Origin: Namhaeicola sp039714555
GTDB taxonomy: Bacteria; Bacteroidota; Bacteroidia; Flavobacteriales; Flavobacteriaceae
Direction: 5' to 3'
Length of the DNA stretch: 64,000 bases
NCBI GenBank assembly: GCA_039714555.1
Contig: JBDLJB010000004.1
Span: 1-64,000 of the forward strand
The position numbers and the translations under genes are program-made. The notes under the pieces are model-generated. The model ran no database searches and was not told the origin of the DNA. It saw nothing but the letters and a program-made list of their open reading frames with translations. Shown in pieces: positions 52,844 to 62,840 of the stretch (its first letter is position 1; the number at the start of each line of letters is the position of its first letter).

Positions 52844-53491
52844 TTATCTAAATTGGTAGAAAAAACTTAAAATAAATTGTTGTGGTCTTGTATCAATTCT
52901 TATAGTAGCTTCGTTTGACGAATCAATATAACCTCCTGTAAGATCACCAATAAATTGAGCTTCAGTATCTGTAAAGCCTGTTTCCCAACGAATATCGGCA
53001 CCAAATTGTCCTAAGACAATGCCAGCACCTAATTGAGCGGCAACTCCAAAATCATCAGAGCTTAAATTTTTAACATTATCATAAATGTCGGTACTTTTAA
53101 AATCAGTATCGAGCATATAAGTAAAAACCGGACCGGCAAATACTCTACCAATTTTTAATATTCTGACACCCGCTAAAACAGGTACATCAATTTTGTTGAT
53201 TGTAAGTTCAGATTTATAAGAATCATCTTTATAACTACTTTTTGTATGTGTGTATAATAATTCAGGCCTTAGATAAATCCACAAGGGTAATTTGATCTCA
53301 CTAAAAACTCCAAAATGATATCCGGTTTGTTCTTTAGATCTGATTTTTAGATCTTCTTGAAACCCGGAAACATCTCTTAAATTTCCATTAGAGTTGTAAT
53401 TTAAACCACCTTTAATACCATAATTTAAAAATTGTGCATTTAAAGTAGAAAACGCTCCAAAAACAAGTAATATTAAAATTAACTTCTTCAT
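52844..53491 (-). CDS. PorT-like outer-membrane beta-barrel protein
   Basis: 215 residues: signal peptide (to about residue 19, ending LNAQ) and an eight- to ten-stranded barrel of the OMP_b-brl_2 kind (NYGIKGGLNYNSNGNL, GYHFGVFSEIKLP, PVLAGVRILKIGRVFAGP), ending in the aromatic SFFYQFR. Probably a small outer-membrane protein of unknown function; not clearly the gliding PorT itself. Confidence 0.8.
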   Translation of the reverse strand: MKKLILILLVFGAFSTLNAQFLNYGIKGGLNYNSNGNLRDVSGFQEDLKIRSKEQTGYHFGVFSEIKLPLWIYLRPELLYTHTKSSYKDDSYKSELTINKIDVPVLAGVRILKIGRVFAGPVFTYMLDTDFKSTDIYDNVKNLSSDDFGVAAQLGAGIVLGQFGADIRWETGFTDTEAQFIGDLTGGYIDSSNEATIRIDTRPQQFILSFFYQFR

Positions 53492-53531
53492 AATTTATAT
53501 TTTTTATATGTTCAACTTATAAAGATACTAA

Positions 53532-54485
53532 TTATTTTCTTTTGATAACTTTATGTACAGCTTTAATGATGGCTTTATCATTTAAATTATATTTTTCCAT
53601 CAACTGTGTAGGCGTTCCTGATTCGCCAAATAGATCATTTACAGCAATAAATTCTTGGGGTACAGGGTTGTTTAAAGTTAATGTTCTTGCAACACTTTCA
53701 CCCAAACCTCCTAAAATATTATGTTCTTCAGCAGTTACTATGCATCCCGTTTTTTTAACAGATCTTAAAATAGCTTCTTCATCCAACGGTTTGATAGTGT
53801 GAATATTGATAACTTCAGCATTGATGCCTTGAGTTTCTAGCTGTTCGGCTGCTTGTAACGCTTCCCAAACTAAATGACCGGTAGCAATAATAGTTACATC
53901 ATTGCCTTCGGTTAATTTAAGAGCTTTGCCTATTTCAAATTTTTGGTCTTTTGGTGTAAAAACAGGAACGGCAGGACGTCCAAAACGCAAGTAAACCGGA
54001 CCTTCATAATCAGCAATCGCTATTGTAGCTGCTTTGGTTTGATTATAGTCACAAGGATTGATGACTACCATTCCGGGCATCATTTTCATCAAACCAATAT
54101 CTTCTAATGTTTGATGTGTAGCACCATCTTCTCCTAAAGTTAAACCGGCATGAGAAGCACAAATTTTCACATTTTTGTTTGAATAAGCAATAGATTGTCT
54201 GATCTGATCATATACTCTACCGGTAGAAAAATTGGCAAAAGTTCCGGTAAACGGTATTTTACCTCCAATAGTCAATCCTGCTGCAATTCCCATCATATTG
54301 GCTTCTGCAATTCCCACTTGAAAAAATCTATCGGGATTTTCTTTAATGAACTCGTCCATCTTTAGAGAACCAACCAAATCAGCACATAGCGCTACAACAT
54401 TAGTATTAGTTCTACCTAATTCTGCTAATCCTGCTCCAAAACCAGAGCGTGTATCTTTTTTTTCAGTAAAAGTGTATTTTTTCAT
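53532..54485 (-). CDS. transketolase C-terminal subunit
   Basis: 317 residues comprising the pyrimidine-binding domain (GIAEANMMGIAAGLTIGG with its conserved Glu, then DGATHQTLEDIGLMKMMPGM) and the C-terminal domain (GCIVTAEEHNILGGLGESV). Two-gene transketolases are common in Flavobacteriia. The partner with the thiamine-diphosphate-binding N-terminal half, usually next door, is not in this window. A 1-deoxyxylulose-5-phosphate synthase-like half is less likely. Confidence 0.88.
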   Translation of the reverse strand: MKKYTFTEKKDTRSGFGAGLAELGRTNTNVVALCADLVGSLKMDEFIKENPDRFFQVGIAEANMMGIAAGLTIGGKIPFTGTFANFSTGRVYDQIRQSIAYSNKNVKICASHAGLTLGEDGATHQTLEDIGLMKMMPGMVVINPCDYNQTKAATIAIADYEGPVYLRFGRPAVPVFTPKDQKFEIGKALKLTEGNDVTIIATGHLVWEALQAAEQLETQGINAEVINIHTIKPLDEEAILRSVKKTGCIVTAEEHNILGGLGESVARTLTLNNPVPQEFIAVNDLFGESGTPTQLMEKYNLNDKAIIKAVHKVIKRK

Positions 54486-54551
54486 TGAATGTTTTTAATA
54501 TTAAGCATTAGTATTGAAAGGCACAAAAATAGGAATTTATATGTGTTAAAT

Positions 54552-55133
54552 CTAAAAATTCATCAATGCTTCATAAAATTTATGTGTAGGGAATCCCATA
54601 ACATTAAAATAGCTTCCTTCAATCTTTTCAATTCCAATAAAACCAATCCATTCTTGAATACCGTAACTACCTGCTTTATCATAGGGTTTGAACTCTTTTA
54701 TATAATATTCTATTTGCGGTAGCGATAGTGCTTTAAAATACACTTTTGTGATATTATTTACAATAGTTTGATGTTGCTTATCAGTAATTGCTATAGATGT
54801 AATTACTTCATGCATTTTACCGGATAATTGTAAAAGAATATTTTTGGCATCTTCAAAGTCCTTTGGTTTGCCTATAGCTTTATTATTGAGCCAAACTATT
54901 GTATCTGAAGTAATAAGAATATCATCTTTTTTTAATTCATCTAAAAATACATTTGCTTTTAACTGTGCTAAATAATCGGTAATTTCAGAGCCATTTAAGC
55001 GATTGGGATAAGTTTCGTCAACATCTTTTGTTCTTATTTCAAAATTGATGTTTAGATCTCTTAAAAATTGTTGTCGCCGAGGAGAACTCGAAGCTAATAT
55101 AATATGTCTATTCTTTATTTTATTATTGATCAT
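54552..55133 (-). CDS. maf: Maf-family nucleotide pyrophosphatase
   Basis: 193 residues, with the family start IILASSSPRRQQFLRDLNI, catalytic TSDTIVWLNNKAIGKPKD and GSYGIQEWIGFIGIEKIEGSYFNVMGFP. Cleaves non-canonical dNTPs (dTTP/UTP type). Two bases from the UbiA gene, so co-transcribed. Confidence 0.9.
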   Translation of the reverse strand: MINNKIKNRHIILASSSPRRQQFLRDLNINFEIRTKDVDETYPNRLNGSEITDYLAQLKANVFLDELKKDDILITSDTIVWLNNKAIGKPKDFEDAKNILLQLSGKMHEVITSIAITDKQHQTIVNNITKVYFKALSLPQIEYYIKEFKPYDKAGSYGIQEWIGFIGIEKIEGSYFNVMGFPTHKFYEALMNF

Positions 55134-55134
55134 A

Positions 55135-56040
55135 TTATAATAATAAAATTGTTAGAATACCTATTAACATAATGATTTTTAATAGATTACTTAATTTATT
55201 AAATTTTTCTTTTGTATGTACAGATTTAATTTTTACCATGAAGTAGAGTAGTGGTAATGCAACAAGAAATAGTAAATAATAAAAAATAAGTTTATTACTT
55301 TCATAATAAGTTGAAGCAAAATATACAAGGCCTAAAAGTGCTGCTATTGCAATAAGAATAATAATATTTTTTGTTTTATCAATACCTAAAGCGATAGGAA
55401 TAGTATTCGAATTTATTTTTTTATCACCTTCAATATCTTCAATATCTTTTATTATTTCTCTTAATAAAGTGAGTATAAAAGCAAATGAAGCAATTTTTAC
55501 AAGAATTAAAAACACTAATAATTGACCCTGTTGATTATAGTCGTTCGTAGCAGGAACCAAGTCAAATATTGCAACGATAATAATACTTAAAAATATTAAA
55601 ATTGAAATAGTTAAATTACCAATTAAAAACCTCTTTTTCAAATAAATAGCATATCTATATAAAAGGAAAGATATAATAATATAAATAATAAAAAAAGATA
55701 TATTTTCAATATAATAGGAAAGATATAAACCTAATATAAGGCCAAACATATTTAAAATAAAATAAAGATTATTAGATTTTTTTAAAGAAATTTTATTTCC
55801 TACATAAACCTTTTCTGGTTTGTTGATAGCATCAGCTTTAATATCGTAGATATCATTGATGATATATCCTGAAGCAGCAATAAAAATTGTTGACAAAATC
55901 AATATAAAGAAGTGAAAATCATCTAAAAAAGTATAAGTATCAAACTTTGTAAACAATACGTATTTTATCAAAACCTGTATCAAAACAAGCATTAATATAT
56001 TTTTCCATCTAATGAAGTTAAGAAAATCTTTTATTCCCAT
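55135..56040 (-). CDS. UbiA-family prenyltransferase (geranylgeranylglycerol-phosphate type)
   Basis: 301 residues with about eight membrane helices. The aspartate motifs are INDIYDIKADAINKPEK (motif 1) and REIIKDIEDIEGDKK (motif 2), both complete. Of the UbiA family, this length and motif 1 form match the geranylgeranyltransferases that Flavobacteriia encode next to Maf. It shares the ATG region with smpB's stop (overlap of 1 base). Confidence 0.82.
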   Translation of the reverse strand: MGIKDFLNFIRWKNILMLVLIQVLIKYVLFTKFDTYTFLDDFHFFILILSTIFIAASGYIINDIYDIKADAINKPEKVYVGNKISLKKSNNLYFILNMFGLILGLYLSYYIENISFFIIYIIISFLLYRYAIYLKKRFLIGNLTISILIFLSIIIVAIFDLVPATNDYNQQGQLLVFLILVKIASFAFILTLLREIIKDIEDIEGDKKINSNTIPIALGIDKTKNIIILIAIAALLGLVYFASTYYESNKLIFYYLLFLVALPLLYFMVKIKSVHTKEKFNKLSNLLKIIMLIGILTILLL

Positions 56041-56495
56041 TAAAAATTCTTTTTAATTCGTGCTAAATCCTTTTTAGAATCTCTATCTTTTATAGTTTCG
56101 CGTTTGTCGTGTAATTTTTTACCACGGCAAAGAGCGATTTGTAATTTTGCCCATCCTTTATCAGTTATAAAAAGTTTTAAAGGAATTATTGTTAGCCCGA
56201 CATTTTGAACATCTTTTCGCAATTTTTTTATTTCTCTTTTAGTGAGTAATAATTTGCGTTCACTTTTAGGTTTATGGTTGTAATAACTACCTCTATTATA
56301 TTCTTCAATAAACATATTTATAACAAAAAGCTCTCCTTCATCATTAAATTCACAAAAACTTTCAGTGATACGGGCTTTGCTTTCGCGGACAGATTTAATT
56401 TCGGTACCTGTTAATATAATACCAGCAATATAAGTGTCAATTATTTCGTATTCAAAGCGAGCTTTTTTGTTTTGTATGTTTATTTTTTTCTGCAT
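56040..56495 (-). CDS. smpB: SsrA-binding protein
   Basis: 151-residue tmRNA partner for rescue of stalled ribosomes. Motifs GIILTGTEIKSVR, YNRGSYYNHKPKSERKLLL and the C-terminal basic tail GKKLHDKRETIKDRDSKKD are present. Overlaps the UbiA gene start by one base. Confidence 0.94.
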   Translation of the reverse strand: MQKKINIQNKKARFEYEIIDTYIAGIILTGTEIKSVRESKARITESFCEFNDEGELFVINMFIEEYNRGSYYNHKPKSERKLLLTKREIKKLRKDVQNVGLTIIPLKLFITDKGWAKLQIALCRGKKLHDKRETIKDRDSKKDLARIKKNF

Positions 56496-56514
56496 TATAT
56501 AATATTACAAATGT

Positions 56515-56724
56515 CTAAGCTTTTTTTAGAAATTGAGTTTTAAGCACAACAACACTTTTGCCAACACGACATTCAACCTCTTGATTGCTTTCTGTTAATC
56601 GGATATTTTTAATTTTAGTACCTCTTTTTAAAGTAGTTGACATCCCTTTGATCTTAAGATCTTTATTGACTGTAACTGAATCACCGTCATTTAAAATATT
56701 TCCTACACTATCTTTTGTGACCAT
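56515..56724 (-). CDS. PhnA/YjdM-type domain protein (C-terminal domain only)
   Basis: 69 residues, MVTKDSVGNILNDGDSVTV then KIKGMSTTLKRGTKIKNIRL, matching the C-terminal half of PhnA (YjdM). The N-terminal zinc-ribbon of the full protein is absent. Flavobacteriia often have this short form as an independent gene. Function unknown. Confidence 0.8.
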   Translation of the reverse strand: MVTKDSVGNILNDGDSVTVNKDLKIKGMSTTLKRGTKIKNIRLTESNQEVECRVGKSVVVLKTQFLKKA

Positions 56725-56731
56725 AATTTAA

Positions 56732-58276
56732 TTAATTTATTCTTTTTAACCAATCACTAACTGAAACTTCTTTAGATATAATATTTTTTAGATCTTCAAT
56801 GGTAACCCTTTTTTGCTCCATTGTATCTCTATGTCGTATCGTTACAGTATTATCTTCTTTTGATTGGTGGTCAACTGTAATACAAAATGGTGTTCCTGCT
56901 GCATCCTGACGACGATAACGACGTCCAATGGCATCTTTTTCATCATAACTCACATTGAAATCGTATTTTAGATCATCAATTATCTTGCGTGCAATTTCGG
57001 GTAATCCATCTTTTTTAACCAAAGGTAATACTGCAGCTTTTGTTGGTGCCAAAACAGCAGGTAATTTTAAAACAATTCTTTCAGAACCATCATCTAAAAT
57101 TTCACTTAGCAATGAGGATGAAAATATAGCTAAAAACATTCTGTCTAATCCAATAGAAGTTTCAATTACAAAAGGAACATAACTCTTATTCATTTCATGA
57201 TCGAAGAATTGTAATTTTTTTCCTGAGTATTCTTCATGGGCTTTTAGATCAAAATCTGTACGAGAGTGAATTCCTTCAAGCTCTTTAAATCCAAAAGGAA
57301 AATCAAATTCGATATCTGCAGCAGCATTGGCATAATGCGCTAATTTTTCGTGATCATGAAAACGGTAGTTCTTTTTATCAATGCCAAGTGATAAATGCCA
57401 GTTTAATCGTTTTTCTTTCCAATGCTCGTACCATTTAAGTTCTTCACCCGGACGGACAAAGAATTGCATTTCCATTTGTTCAAATTCACGCATTCTGAAA
57501 ATAAATTGTCGTGCAACAATCTCATTTCTAAATGCTTTACCGGTTTGTGCAATACCAAAAGGAATTTTCATTCTACCTGTTTTTTGAACATTGGCAAAGT
57601 TTACAAAAATACCCTGAGCAGTTTCAGGTCGCAGATAGAGATCCATTGCTGATTCAATTGTTGCGCCTAATTTAGTACCAAACATTAAGTTAAATTGCTT
57701 AACATCTGTCCAGTTTTTAGAACCCGAAACAGGACAAGCAATTCCTAACTCTTCGATCAATGTTTTAACATCATTAAGATCTTCATTTTCTAATGACTTT
57801 GCCATTCTTTTTAAGACTTCATCACGTTTGGCAAGGTATTTTATAACTCTCTGATTTGTAGTTATAAACTCTTCCTCATTAAAAGCATCACCAAAACGTT
57901 TTGCAGCTTTTGTAATTTCTTTTTTTGCTTTGAGGTTTAGCTTTTCGGCATAATCTTCAATTAGAACATCAGCACGGTAACGTTTTTTAGAATCTTTATT
58001 ATCGATCAATGGATCGTTGAATGCATCAACATGTCCTGAAGCTTTCCATGTAGTAGGATGCATAAAAATTGCAGCATCAATTCCAACAATATTTTCATGC
58101 ATTTGAACCATGGCTTTCCACCAATAGTCACGTATATTTTTTTTGAGTTCTGCACCATTTTGACCATAATCATAAACAGCACTTAAACCATCATATATTT
58201 CACTTGATTGAAAGATATATCCGTATTCTTTTGCATGAGATATTACTTTCTTGAATGTTTCGTCTTTATTTTTCAT
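56732..58276 (-). CDS. glyS: glycine-tRNA ligase (dimeric type)
   Basis: 514-residue class II synthetase of the alpha2 type: motif 2 FRNEIVARQFIFRMREFEQME, motif 3 around IGLDRMFLAIF, and the anticodon-binding domain with RYRRQDAAGTPFCITVD. Charges tRNA-Gly. The gene is complete, and the PhnA-type gene follows within 8 bases. Confidence 0.95.
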   Translation of the reverse strand: MKNKDETFKKVISHAKEYGYIFQSSEIYDGLSAVYDYGQNGAELKKNIRDYWWKAMVQMHENIVGIDAAIFMHPTTWKASGHVDAFNDPLIDNKDSKKRYRADVLIEDYAEKLNLKAKKEITKAAKRFGDAFNEEEFITTNQRVIKYLAKRDEVLKRMAKSLENEDLNDVKTLIEELGIACPVSGSKNWTDVKQFNLMFGTKLGATIESAMDLYLRPETAQGIFVNFANVQKTGRMKIPFGIAQTGKAFRNEIVARQFIFRMREFEQMEMQFFVRPGEELKWYEHWKEKRLNWHLSLGIDKKNYRFHDHEKLAHYANAAADIEFDFPFGFKELEGIHSRTDFDLKAHEEYSGKKLQFFDHEMNKSYVPFVIETSIGLDRMFLAIFSSSLLSEILDDGSERIVLKLPAVLAPTKAAVLPLVKKDGLPEIARKIIDDLKYDFNVSYDEKDAIGRRYRRQDAAGTPFCITVDHQSKEDNTVTIRHRDTMEQKRVTIEDLKNIISKEVSVSDWLKRIN

Positions 58277-58352
58277 CCGACAAAAATAAATAAATTATTT
58301 AGTGAAGTTATGTGTATAATCAAATTTAAATTAACAAATCAATTATAAAAAT

Positions 58353-58384
58353 AGAAAAAGCTGTCTTGTTAGACAGCTTTTTCT
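58353..58384 (-). terminator. terminator of the coiled-coil protein gene
   Basis: A perfect 14-bp hairpin, AGAAAAAGCTGTCT-TGTT-AGACAGCTTTTTCT, with T-rich continuation, right after the gene at 58407-59312. Confidence 0.85.
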
Positions 58385-58406
58385 AAAAATAAAAATAAAT
58401 AATTAA

Positions 58407-59312
58407 TTATAAACCTAAAAATGAATCATCTAACTCAAGTTTAGTAATACCTACCAATCTACCTTCAACATAGACTTTAATTGGGTAGGTCCCTTTTTCG
58501 TATTTATCACCTTTTCTTTCTACAAAAACAACTACATCTAATTCGGCATTTTCATAGTTAATTATAGTTTGATCAGTATATTTTATCTCTGTTTCATCTT
58601 TTAAAAGAAATGTACCTTTAGCATTAATTACAGCTCCATTAGGTTTTTGTAAAACAATATAAGCTTCTTTATCTCCAGGAGTTGCAATCTCATTTTCCAT
58701 TAATCTAAACTCAATTTTAACTGCATCAGTCTTTTGTGCTTTATTGGTTTCGGTATATTTACCATTTGAACGCATTTTTAATGCAGTAACTTGTACATCT
58801 TTAATATTTAATGCACTACCAATTTCAACTTTTTTAGCCAGTTCCTCATTAATAGCCGTTAAAGTATCATTATAGATGGTTTGAACTTCTAATTGATTAG
58901 AAATACTATCTTTTTCATCGATTAGTACATTTGAGATCATTTTTAATGAATCAACTTCATTGATCAATCTTTCGTTGGTAATTTTAAGACTTGATAATTG
59001 GTTTCTATACCTTCTTAAAACCGAAGAATTGGCTTTTTTTAAGTTTATTACTGAATCTTTAAAAGCTATGATCTTTTCTTTTTCATGCGTTAATGAATCA
59101 GATAAGGTTGTATTTTCAGCAATGGCAATATCGTACTTTTCCTCCATTGCAGTAAGGTTACCGATGATTTGTTCTTTTTCATCTTGTAAAAATTGAATAG
59201 CCTCTTTATGATCTCTACTCAAATAAAAAGTGTAACCAATTAGTAAAAACAGTAAAACTGTTAATGCTATTATTAAAATCTTGTTGTTTGAAGTTTTAAT
59301 TTTTTCTTCCAT
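58407..59312 (-). CDS. membrane-anchored coiled-coil protein
   Basis: 301 residues: one N-terminal membrane helix (about 9-29), a long coiled coil (about 35-165, rich in Glu/Lys/Leu heptads), and a beta-rich C-terminal domain (TALKMRSNGKYTETNKAQKT, KVYVEGRLVGITKLEL) with no catalytic motif. Structural or cell-envelope-linked protein. Family unknown to me. Confidence 0.75.
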   Translation of the reverse strand: MEEKIKTSNNKILIIALTVLLFLLIGYTFYLSRDHKEAIQFLQDEKEQIIGNLTAMEEKYDIAIAENTTLSDSLTHEKEKIIAFKDSVINLKKANSSVLRRYRNQLSSLKITNERLINEVDSLKMISNVLIDEKDSISNQLEVQTIYNDTLTAINEELAKKVEIGSALNIKDVQVTALKMRSNGKYTETNKAQKTDAVKIEFRLMENEIATPGDKEAYIVLQKPNGAVINAKGTFLLKDETEIKYTDQTIINYENAELDVVVFVERKGDKYEKGTYPIKVYVEGRLVGITKLELDDSFLGL

Positions 59313-59437
59313 AATATTATATCATTTTGATTAATCGTAACTTATATAACGTTGATAATTATAAATATTGTGTAATCTTAGTAATAAATTCTGATTTTTT
59401 TTTAAAGTTACTTAAATTTACCAAAATTAAATGTTTT

Positions 59438-60127
59438 ATGATTTCTTTTTTAAAAAATTTGATTCATATATTCTTTCCTGAACTATGTATTATTTGTGAA
59501 AAATCTTTATTTGAAGGAGAGTCGCCTATTTGTGTTCATTGTAGGCATGACCTACCTTTAACTAATTTTAGTTTTGAAAATAATAATACTGTTGAAACTT
59601 CATTTTATGGAAGGGTAGATATACAAGAAGCAACTGCATTATTTTATTTTTACAAAAAAAGTAATGTTCAAAAATTAATTCAAGAACTCAAATATAGAAA
59701 TAATGAAGAAATTGGTAAATATTTTGGAAACTGGTTAGGGGATGACCTTCTGCAATCTGATCGTTTTAAAAAGATAGATTGTATAATACCGGTTCCTTTA
59801 CATCCTAAAAAATTAAAACAAAGAGGTTATAATCAACTGACTAAATTTGGTGAAAGTTTATCGAAAAAATTACAAATTCCATATATAGATGATTTATTGA
59901 TAAGAAAAACTTATGCAAAAACACAAACTTTTAAACAAAGAGAAGAGAGAATTCAAGATATTGAGGGCATTTTTGATATAACTGATATAGAGAGGATTAG
60001 AAATAAACATGTTTTACTCATAGATGATGTAATTACAACAGGATCAACGATTGAAGCTTGTAGTTTGGCATTGACCCAAACTCCATCAGTTAAAATAAGC
60101 ATAGCAACAATGGCTTATACACCATAA
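59438..60127 (+). CDS. ComF-family amidophosphoribosyltransferase-like protein
   Basis: 229 residues from the ATG at 59438; upstream in-frame starts add residues that are not conserved. Zinc finger CIICEKSLFEGESPICVHC, then the type I phosphoribosyltransferase domain with the PRPP motif VLLIDDVITTGST. ComF relatives work in natural DNA uptake, though this general family can have other roles. Confidence 0.85.
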   Translation: MISFLKNLIHIFFPELCIICEKSLFEGESPICVHCRHDLPLTNFSFENNNTVETSFYGRVDIQEATALFYFYKKSNVQKLIQELKYRNNEEIGKYFGNWLGDDLLQSDRFKKIDCIIPVPLHPKKLKQRGYNQLTKFGESLSKKLQIPYIDDLLIRKTYAKTQTFKQREERIQDIEGIFDITDIERIRNKHVLLIDDVITTGSTIEACSLALTQTPSVKISIATMAYTP

Positions 60128-60181
60128 AAAAGAATTTAATAAACTCAAAATAAGTTGTTAATTTGTAACAAATTTATATAT

Positions 60182-61774
60182 ATGAAATTTCGTTTTTTCG
60201 TTTTATTGATTATTGTTATTACAGTTTTTAGTTGTGCTAGAAGAGGAAGACCAACTGGAGGGCCAATTGATGAAGATAAACCAATAATGGTTAAGTCAGA
60301 TCCTGATTTTGGAAGTACTCATTTTGACGAAGATGAAATTAAAATTTATTTTGATGAATACATTAAATTAAAGGATCTTAATTCGCAATTGATCATATCT
60401 CCACCTTTAAAATATCCTCCGGTTATCGTACCTCAAGGTTCGCCAAGCAAATTTATTTCAATTAAAATACAAGATACTTTACAAGAAAACACTACTTATA
60501 CTTTTAATTTTGGCCAGAGTATCATTGATAATACGGAGGGAAATATATTGGATAATTTTAAGTACATTATATCTACCGGTGATTATATCGATTCATTAAA
60601 GGTTTCAGGTACTGTAAAAGATGCATTTGAATTTAAACCTGATAAAAATATTGTTTTAATGTTATATCCTTATGATGAAACATTTAATGATTCAATCATT
60701 TTTAAAGAAAAACCAATGTATGTTGGTGCATTAAAGGATAGTGTAAATTTTGAGATCAGCAATATAAAAGCAGGCGATTATGCCTTAATTGCTTTGAATG
60801 ATGATAGTAAAAACTATAAATATAATGCCAAACAAGATAAAATTGGTTTTATTCCTCATATCATTTCTGTTCCTACAGATTCGGTATATAATATAGTTCT
60901 ATTTGAAGAAATTTTACCATTTCGGTTGCCTAAAAAACCAATAGAATCTGCAAAAGGACATATTTTATTTGCATATGAAGGGATTGCAGATAGTATGAAA
61001 ATTAGATCATTATCAGCAATAGATAATAATTTTAAATCCTTTTCAAATTTTGATAAAGTTAAAGATACTTTGCATTACTGGTATAGAGGATATGAAAAAG
61101 ATTCAATAGAATTTATAGTTGAAAATAAAAGTTTTAGAGATAGTGTTAGGGTAAAATTGAGAGAAAAAGATATTGATTCATTAAAAATAAATTTTGGAAT
61201 AAGAGGTACTTTAAATTTAAGAGATACTTTAAGTTTGTTGAGTAATACTCCTGTAATAAAGATAGATACTTCTAAAATAAACTTTTTAGATAAAGATTCT
61301 ATCAATGTTTCCTATACACTTGATTTGAATAAAAGTAAAAATGAATTATATTTTAATTTTGATAAAAAATTTGATTATAGATATAGTTTACAATTATTAC
61401 CAGGTGCTGTTGTAGATTTTTTTGATGTACAAAATGATACTATTAATACGTCATTTACTACCAAAAGGCCATCTAGTTATAGTTCAATTTTTTTGACATT
61501 AAAAAATATTGAAAAATACCCAATTATTGTAGATCTAATCAATGAAAGAGGTGAAGTCGTTGCAAATTATTACGCTGAAACATCTCACAAAATTAGTTTT
61601 AATAATATTGCTCCTTCCCGTTATAAAATAAGAATTATATACGATGAGAACAAAAATAAAAAATGGGATACAGGTAATTATTTAAAGAAAATTCAACCGG
61701 AAAAAGTATATTATTTTAGAAATATTATCGAAGCTAAAGCTAATTGGGAAGTTGATGAAACATTGAGTAAGTAA
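60182..61774 (+). CDS. lipoprotein with Ig-like (Big_5) domain
   Basis: About 530 residues from ATG 60182; the TTG at 60155 would add nine residues before the lipoprotein signal (VFSCARRGRPTGGP). An N-terminal SbsA/Big_5 Ig-like domain (about 25-125) contains KPIMVKSDPDFGSTHFDEDE; the rest is a beta-rich repeat region. Common in Bacteroidota as an outer-surface or cell-wall protein, function unknown. Confidence 0.82.
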   Translation: MKFRFFVLLIIVITVFSCARRGRPTGGPIDEDKPIMVKSDPDFGSTHFDEDEIKIYFDEYIKLKDLNSQLIISPPLKYPPVIVPQGSPSKFISIKIQDTLQENTTYTFNFGQSIIDNTEGNILDNFKYIISTGDYIDSLKVSGTVKDAFEFKPDKNIVLMLYPYDETFNDSIIFKEKPMYVGALKDSVNFEISNIKAGDYALIALNDDSKNYKYNAKQDKIGFIPHIISVPTDSVYNIVLFEEILPFRLPKKPIESAKGHILFAYEGIADSMKIRSLSAIDNNFKSFSNFDKVKDTLHYWYRGYEKDSIEFIVENKSFRDSVRVKLREKDIDSLKINFGIRGTLNLRDTLSLLSNTPVIKIDTSKINFLDKDSINVSYTLDLNKSKNELYFNFDKKFDYRYSLQLLPGAVVDFFDVQNDTINTSFTTKRPSSYSSIFLTLKNIEKYPIIVDLINERGEVVANYYAETSHKISFNNIAPSRYKIRIIYDENKNKKWDTGNYLKKIQPEKVYYFRNIIEAKANWEVDETLSK

Positions 61775-61861
61775 AATATTTTATCGATTATCTTCATGAC
61801 TAGATGAGAAATATATTAGAAGTATTGCAAATATAGATTTGTATTTTTTTATAATAAAAAA

Positions 61862-61888
61862 ACTCTCAAAATAAACAATCTTGAGAGT
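61862..61888 (-). terminator. terminator of the lytic transglycosylase gene
   Basis: ACTCTCAA pairs with TTGAGAGT; upstream A-run on the plus strand gives the T-run on the minus strand. Confidence 0.7.
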
Positions 61889-61911
61889 CTTATTTAAATA
61901 CTTTAAGTTTT

Positions 61912-62823
61912 TTAATTAGGTATTTTAATTTGATACTGTTTTCTTGATTTATTATTTAGTTTATTTTCTCTTAACCAAGGATTGTGAATCTTTAATACTT
62001 TATAATTAATACCTTGATTATCAGCAAATAGAGCTAAATTTGTTATTGCAGTATCAATTTGTATTTCATGTGTTGGAGTTATAGAATACAGATCCTCTTT
62101 ATCAAATAAAAACCCATATTTTTTAGGATTGTTTAAAATTTCTTTAACAGCTACAATTCTTGGTAAATATCTGGAAGTTTCATCATTTAATAATAAATCG
62201 TAGTAATTATTAACATTTTGCTGTTCAATTTTCCTTGAGATTCCATTCATTCCGGCATTATAAGCAGCAGCAGCAAGTGTCCAATCTTTAAATTTTTCGT
62301 GTGAATCTAAAATATATTGACAGGCAGCTTCGGTAGATTTTTCTAAATTATAGCGTTCATCAACATTAGTATTAACTTCTAAACCGTATTCTTTAGCTGT
62401 TTTAGGCATTAATTGCCAAAACCCTTTGGCACCGGCAGGAGAAGTCACATTTTGTAAACCACTTTCTATTAAAGCTAAATATTTAAAATCATCAGGGATC
62501 TTGTGCTTTTTTAATATTGGTTCAATTATAGGGAAATATTTATTGGCCCTTTTAAAATAAAGTAATCCGTTTGATTGCCAATAGGTATTTACCAATAATT
62601 CACGATCAATCCGCTCTTTGATATCACTTTTATTTGTAGGGACTTTTTCGCCGGCAAATTTTAGATTTTTAGGAATTTTTAAGGCTTTTACTTCATAAAG
62701 ATTGCTCGTATTCTTTATAGGATCATTTACATTATCTTTTTTGTTTGATATGCTTGCATTGATAAAAAGATATGCAACAACAACCAAACCTAGTATTGCT
62801 AAAAAACGGGAAGCTTTATTCAT
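61912..62823 (-). CDS. lytic transglycosylase (SLT/MltD type)
   Basis: 303 residues: N-terminal signal anchor (about 7-25), SLT domain (about 105-215) with catalytic E in ALIESGLQNVTSPAGAKGFWQLMPKTAKEYGL and the motif AAAAYNAGMNGI. Its C-terminus has no LysM repeats. Cuts peptidoglycan glycan strands. Confidence 0.88.
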   Translation of the reverse strand: MNKASRFLAILGLVVVAYLFINASISNKKDNVNDPIKNTSNLYEVKALKIPKNLKFAGEKVPTNKSDIKERIDRELLVNTYWQSNGLLYFKRANKYFPIIEPILKKHKIPDDFKYLALIESGLQNVTSPAGAKGFWQLMPKTAKEYGLEVNTNVDERYNLEKSTEAACQYILDSHEKFKDWTLAAAAYNAGMNGISRKIEQQNVNNYYDLLLNDETSRYLPRIVAVKEILNNPKKYGFLFDKEDLYSITPTHEIQIDTAITNLALFADNQGINYKVLKIHNPWLRENKLNNKSRKQYQIKIPN

Positions 62824-62840
62824 GATAATAATTTTTTTAG

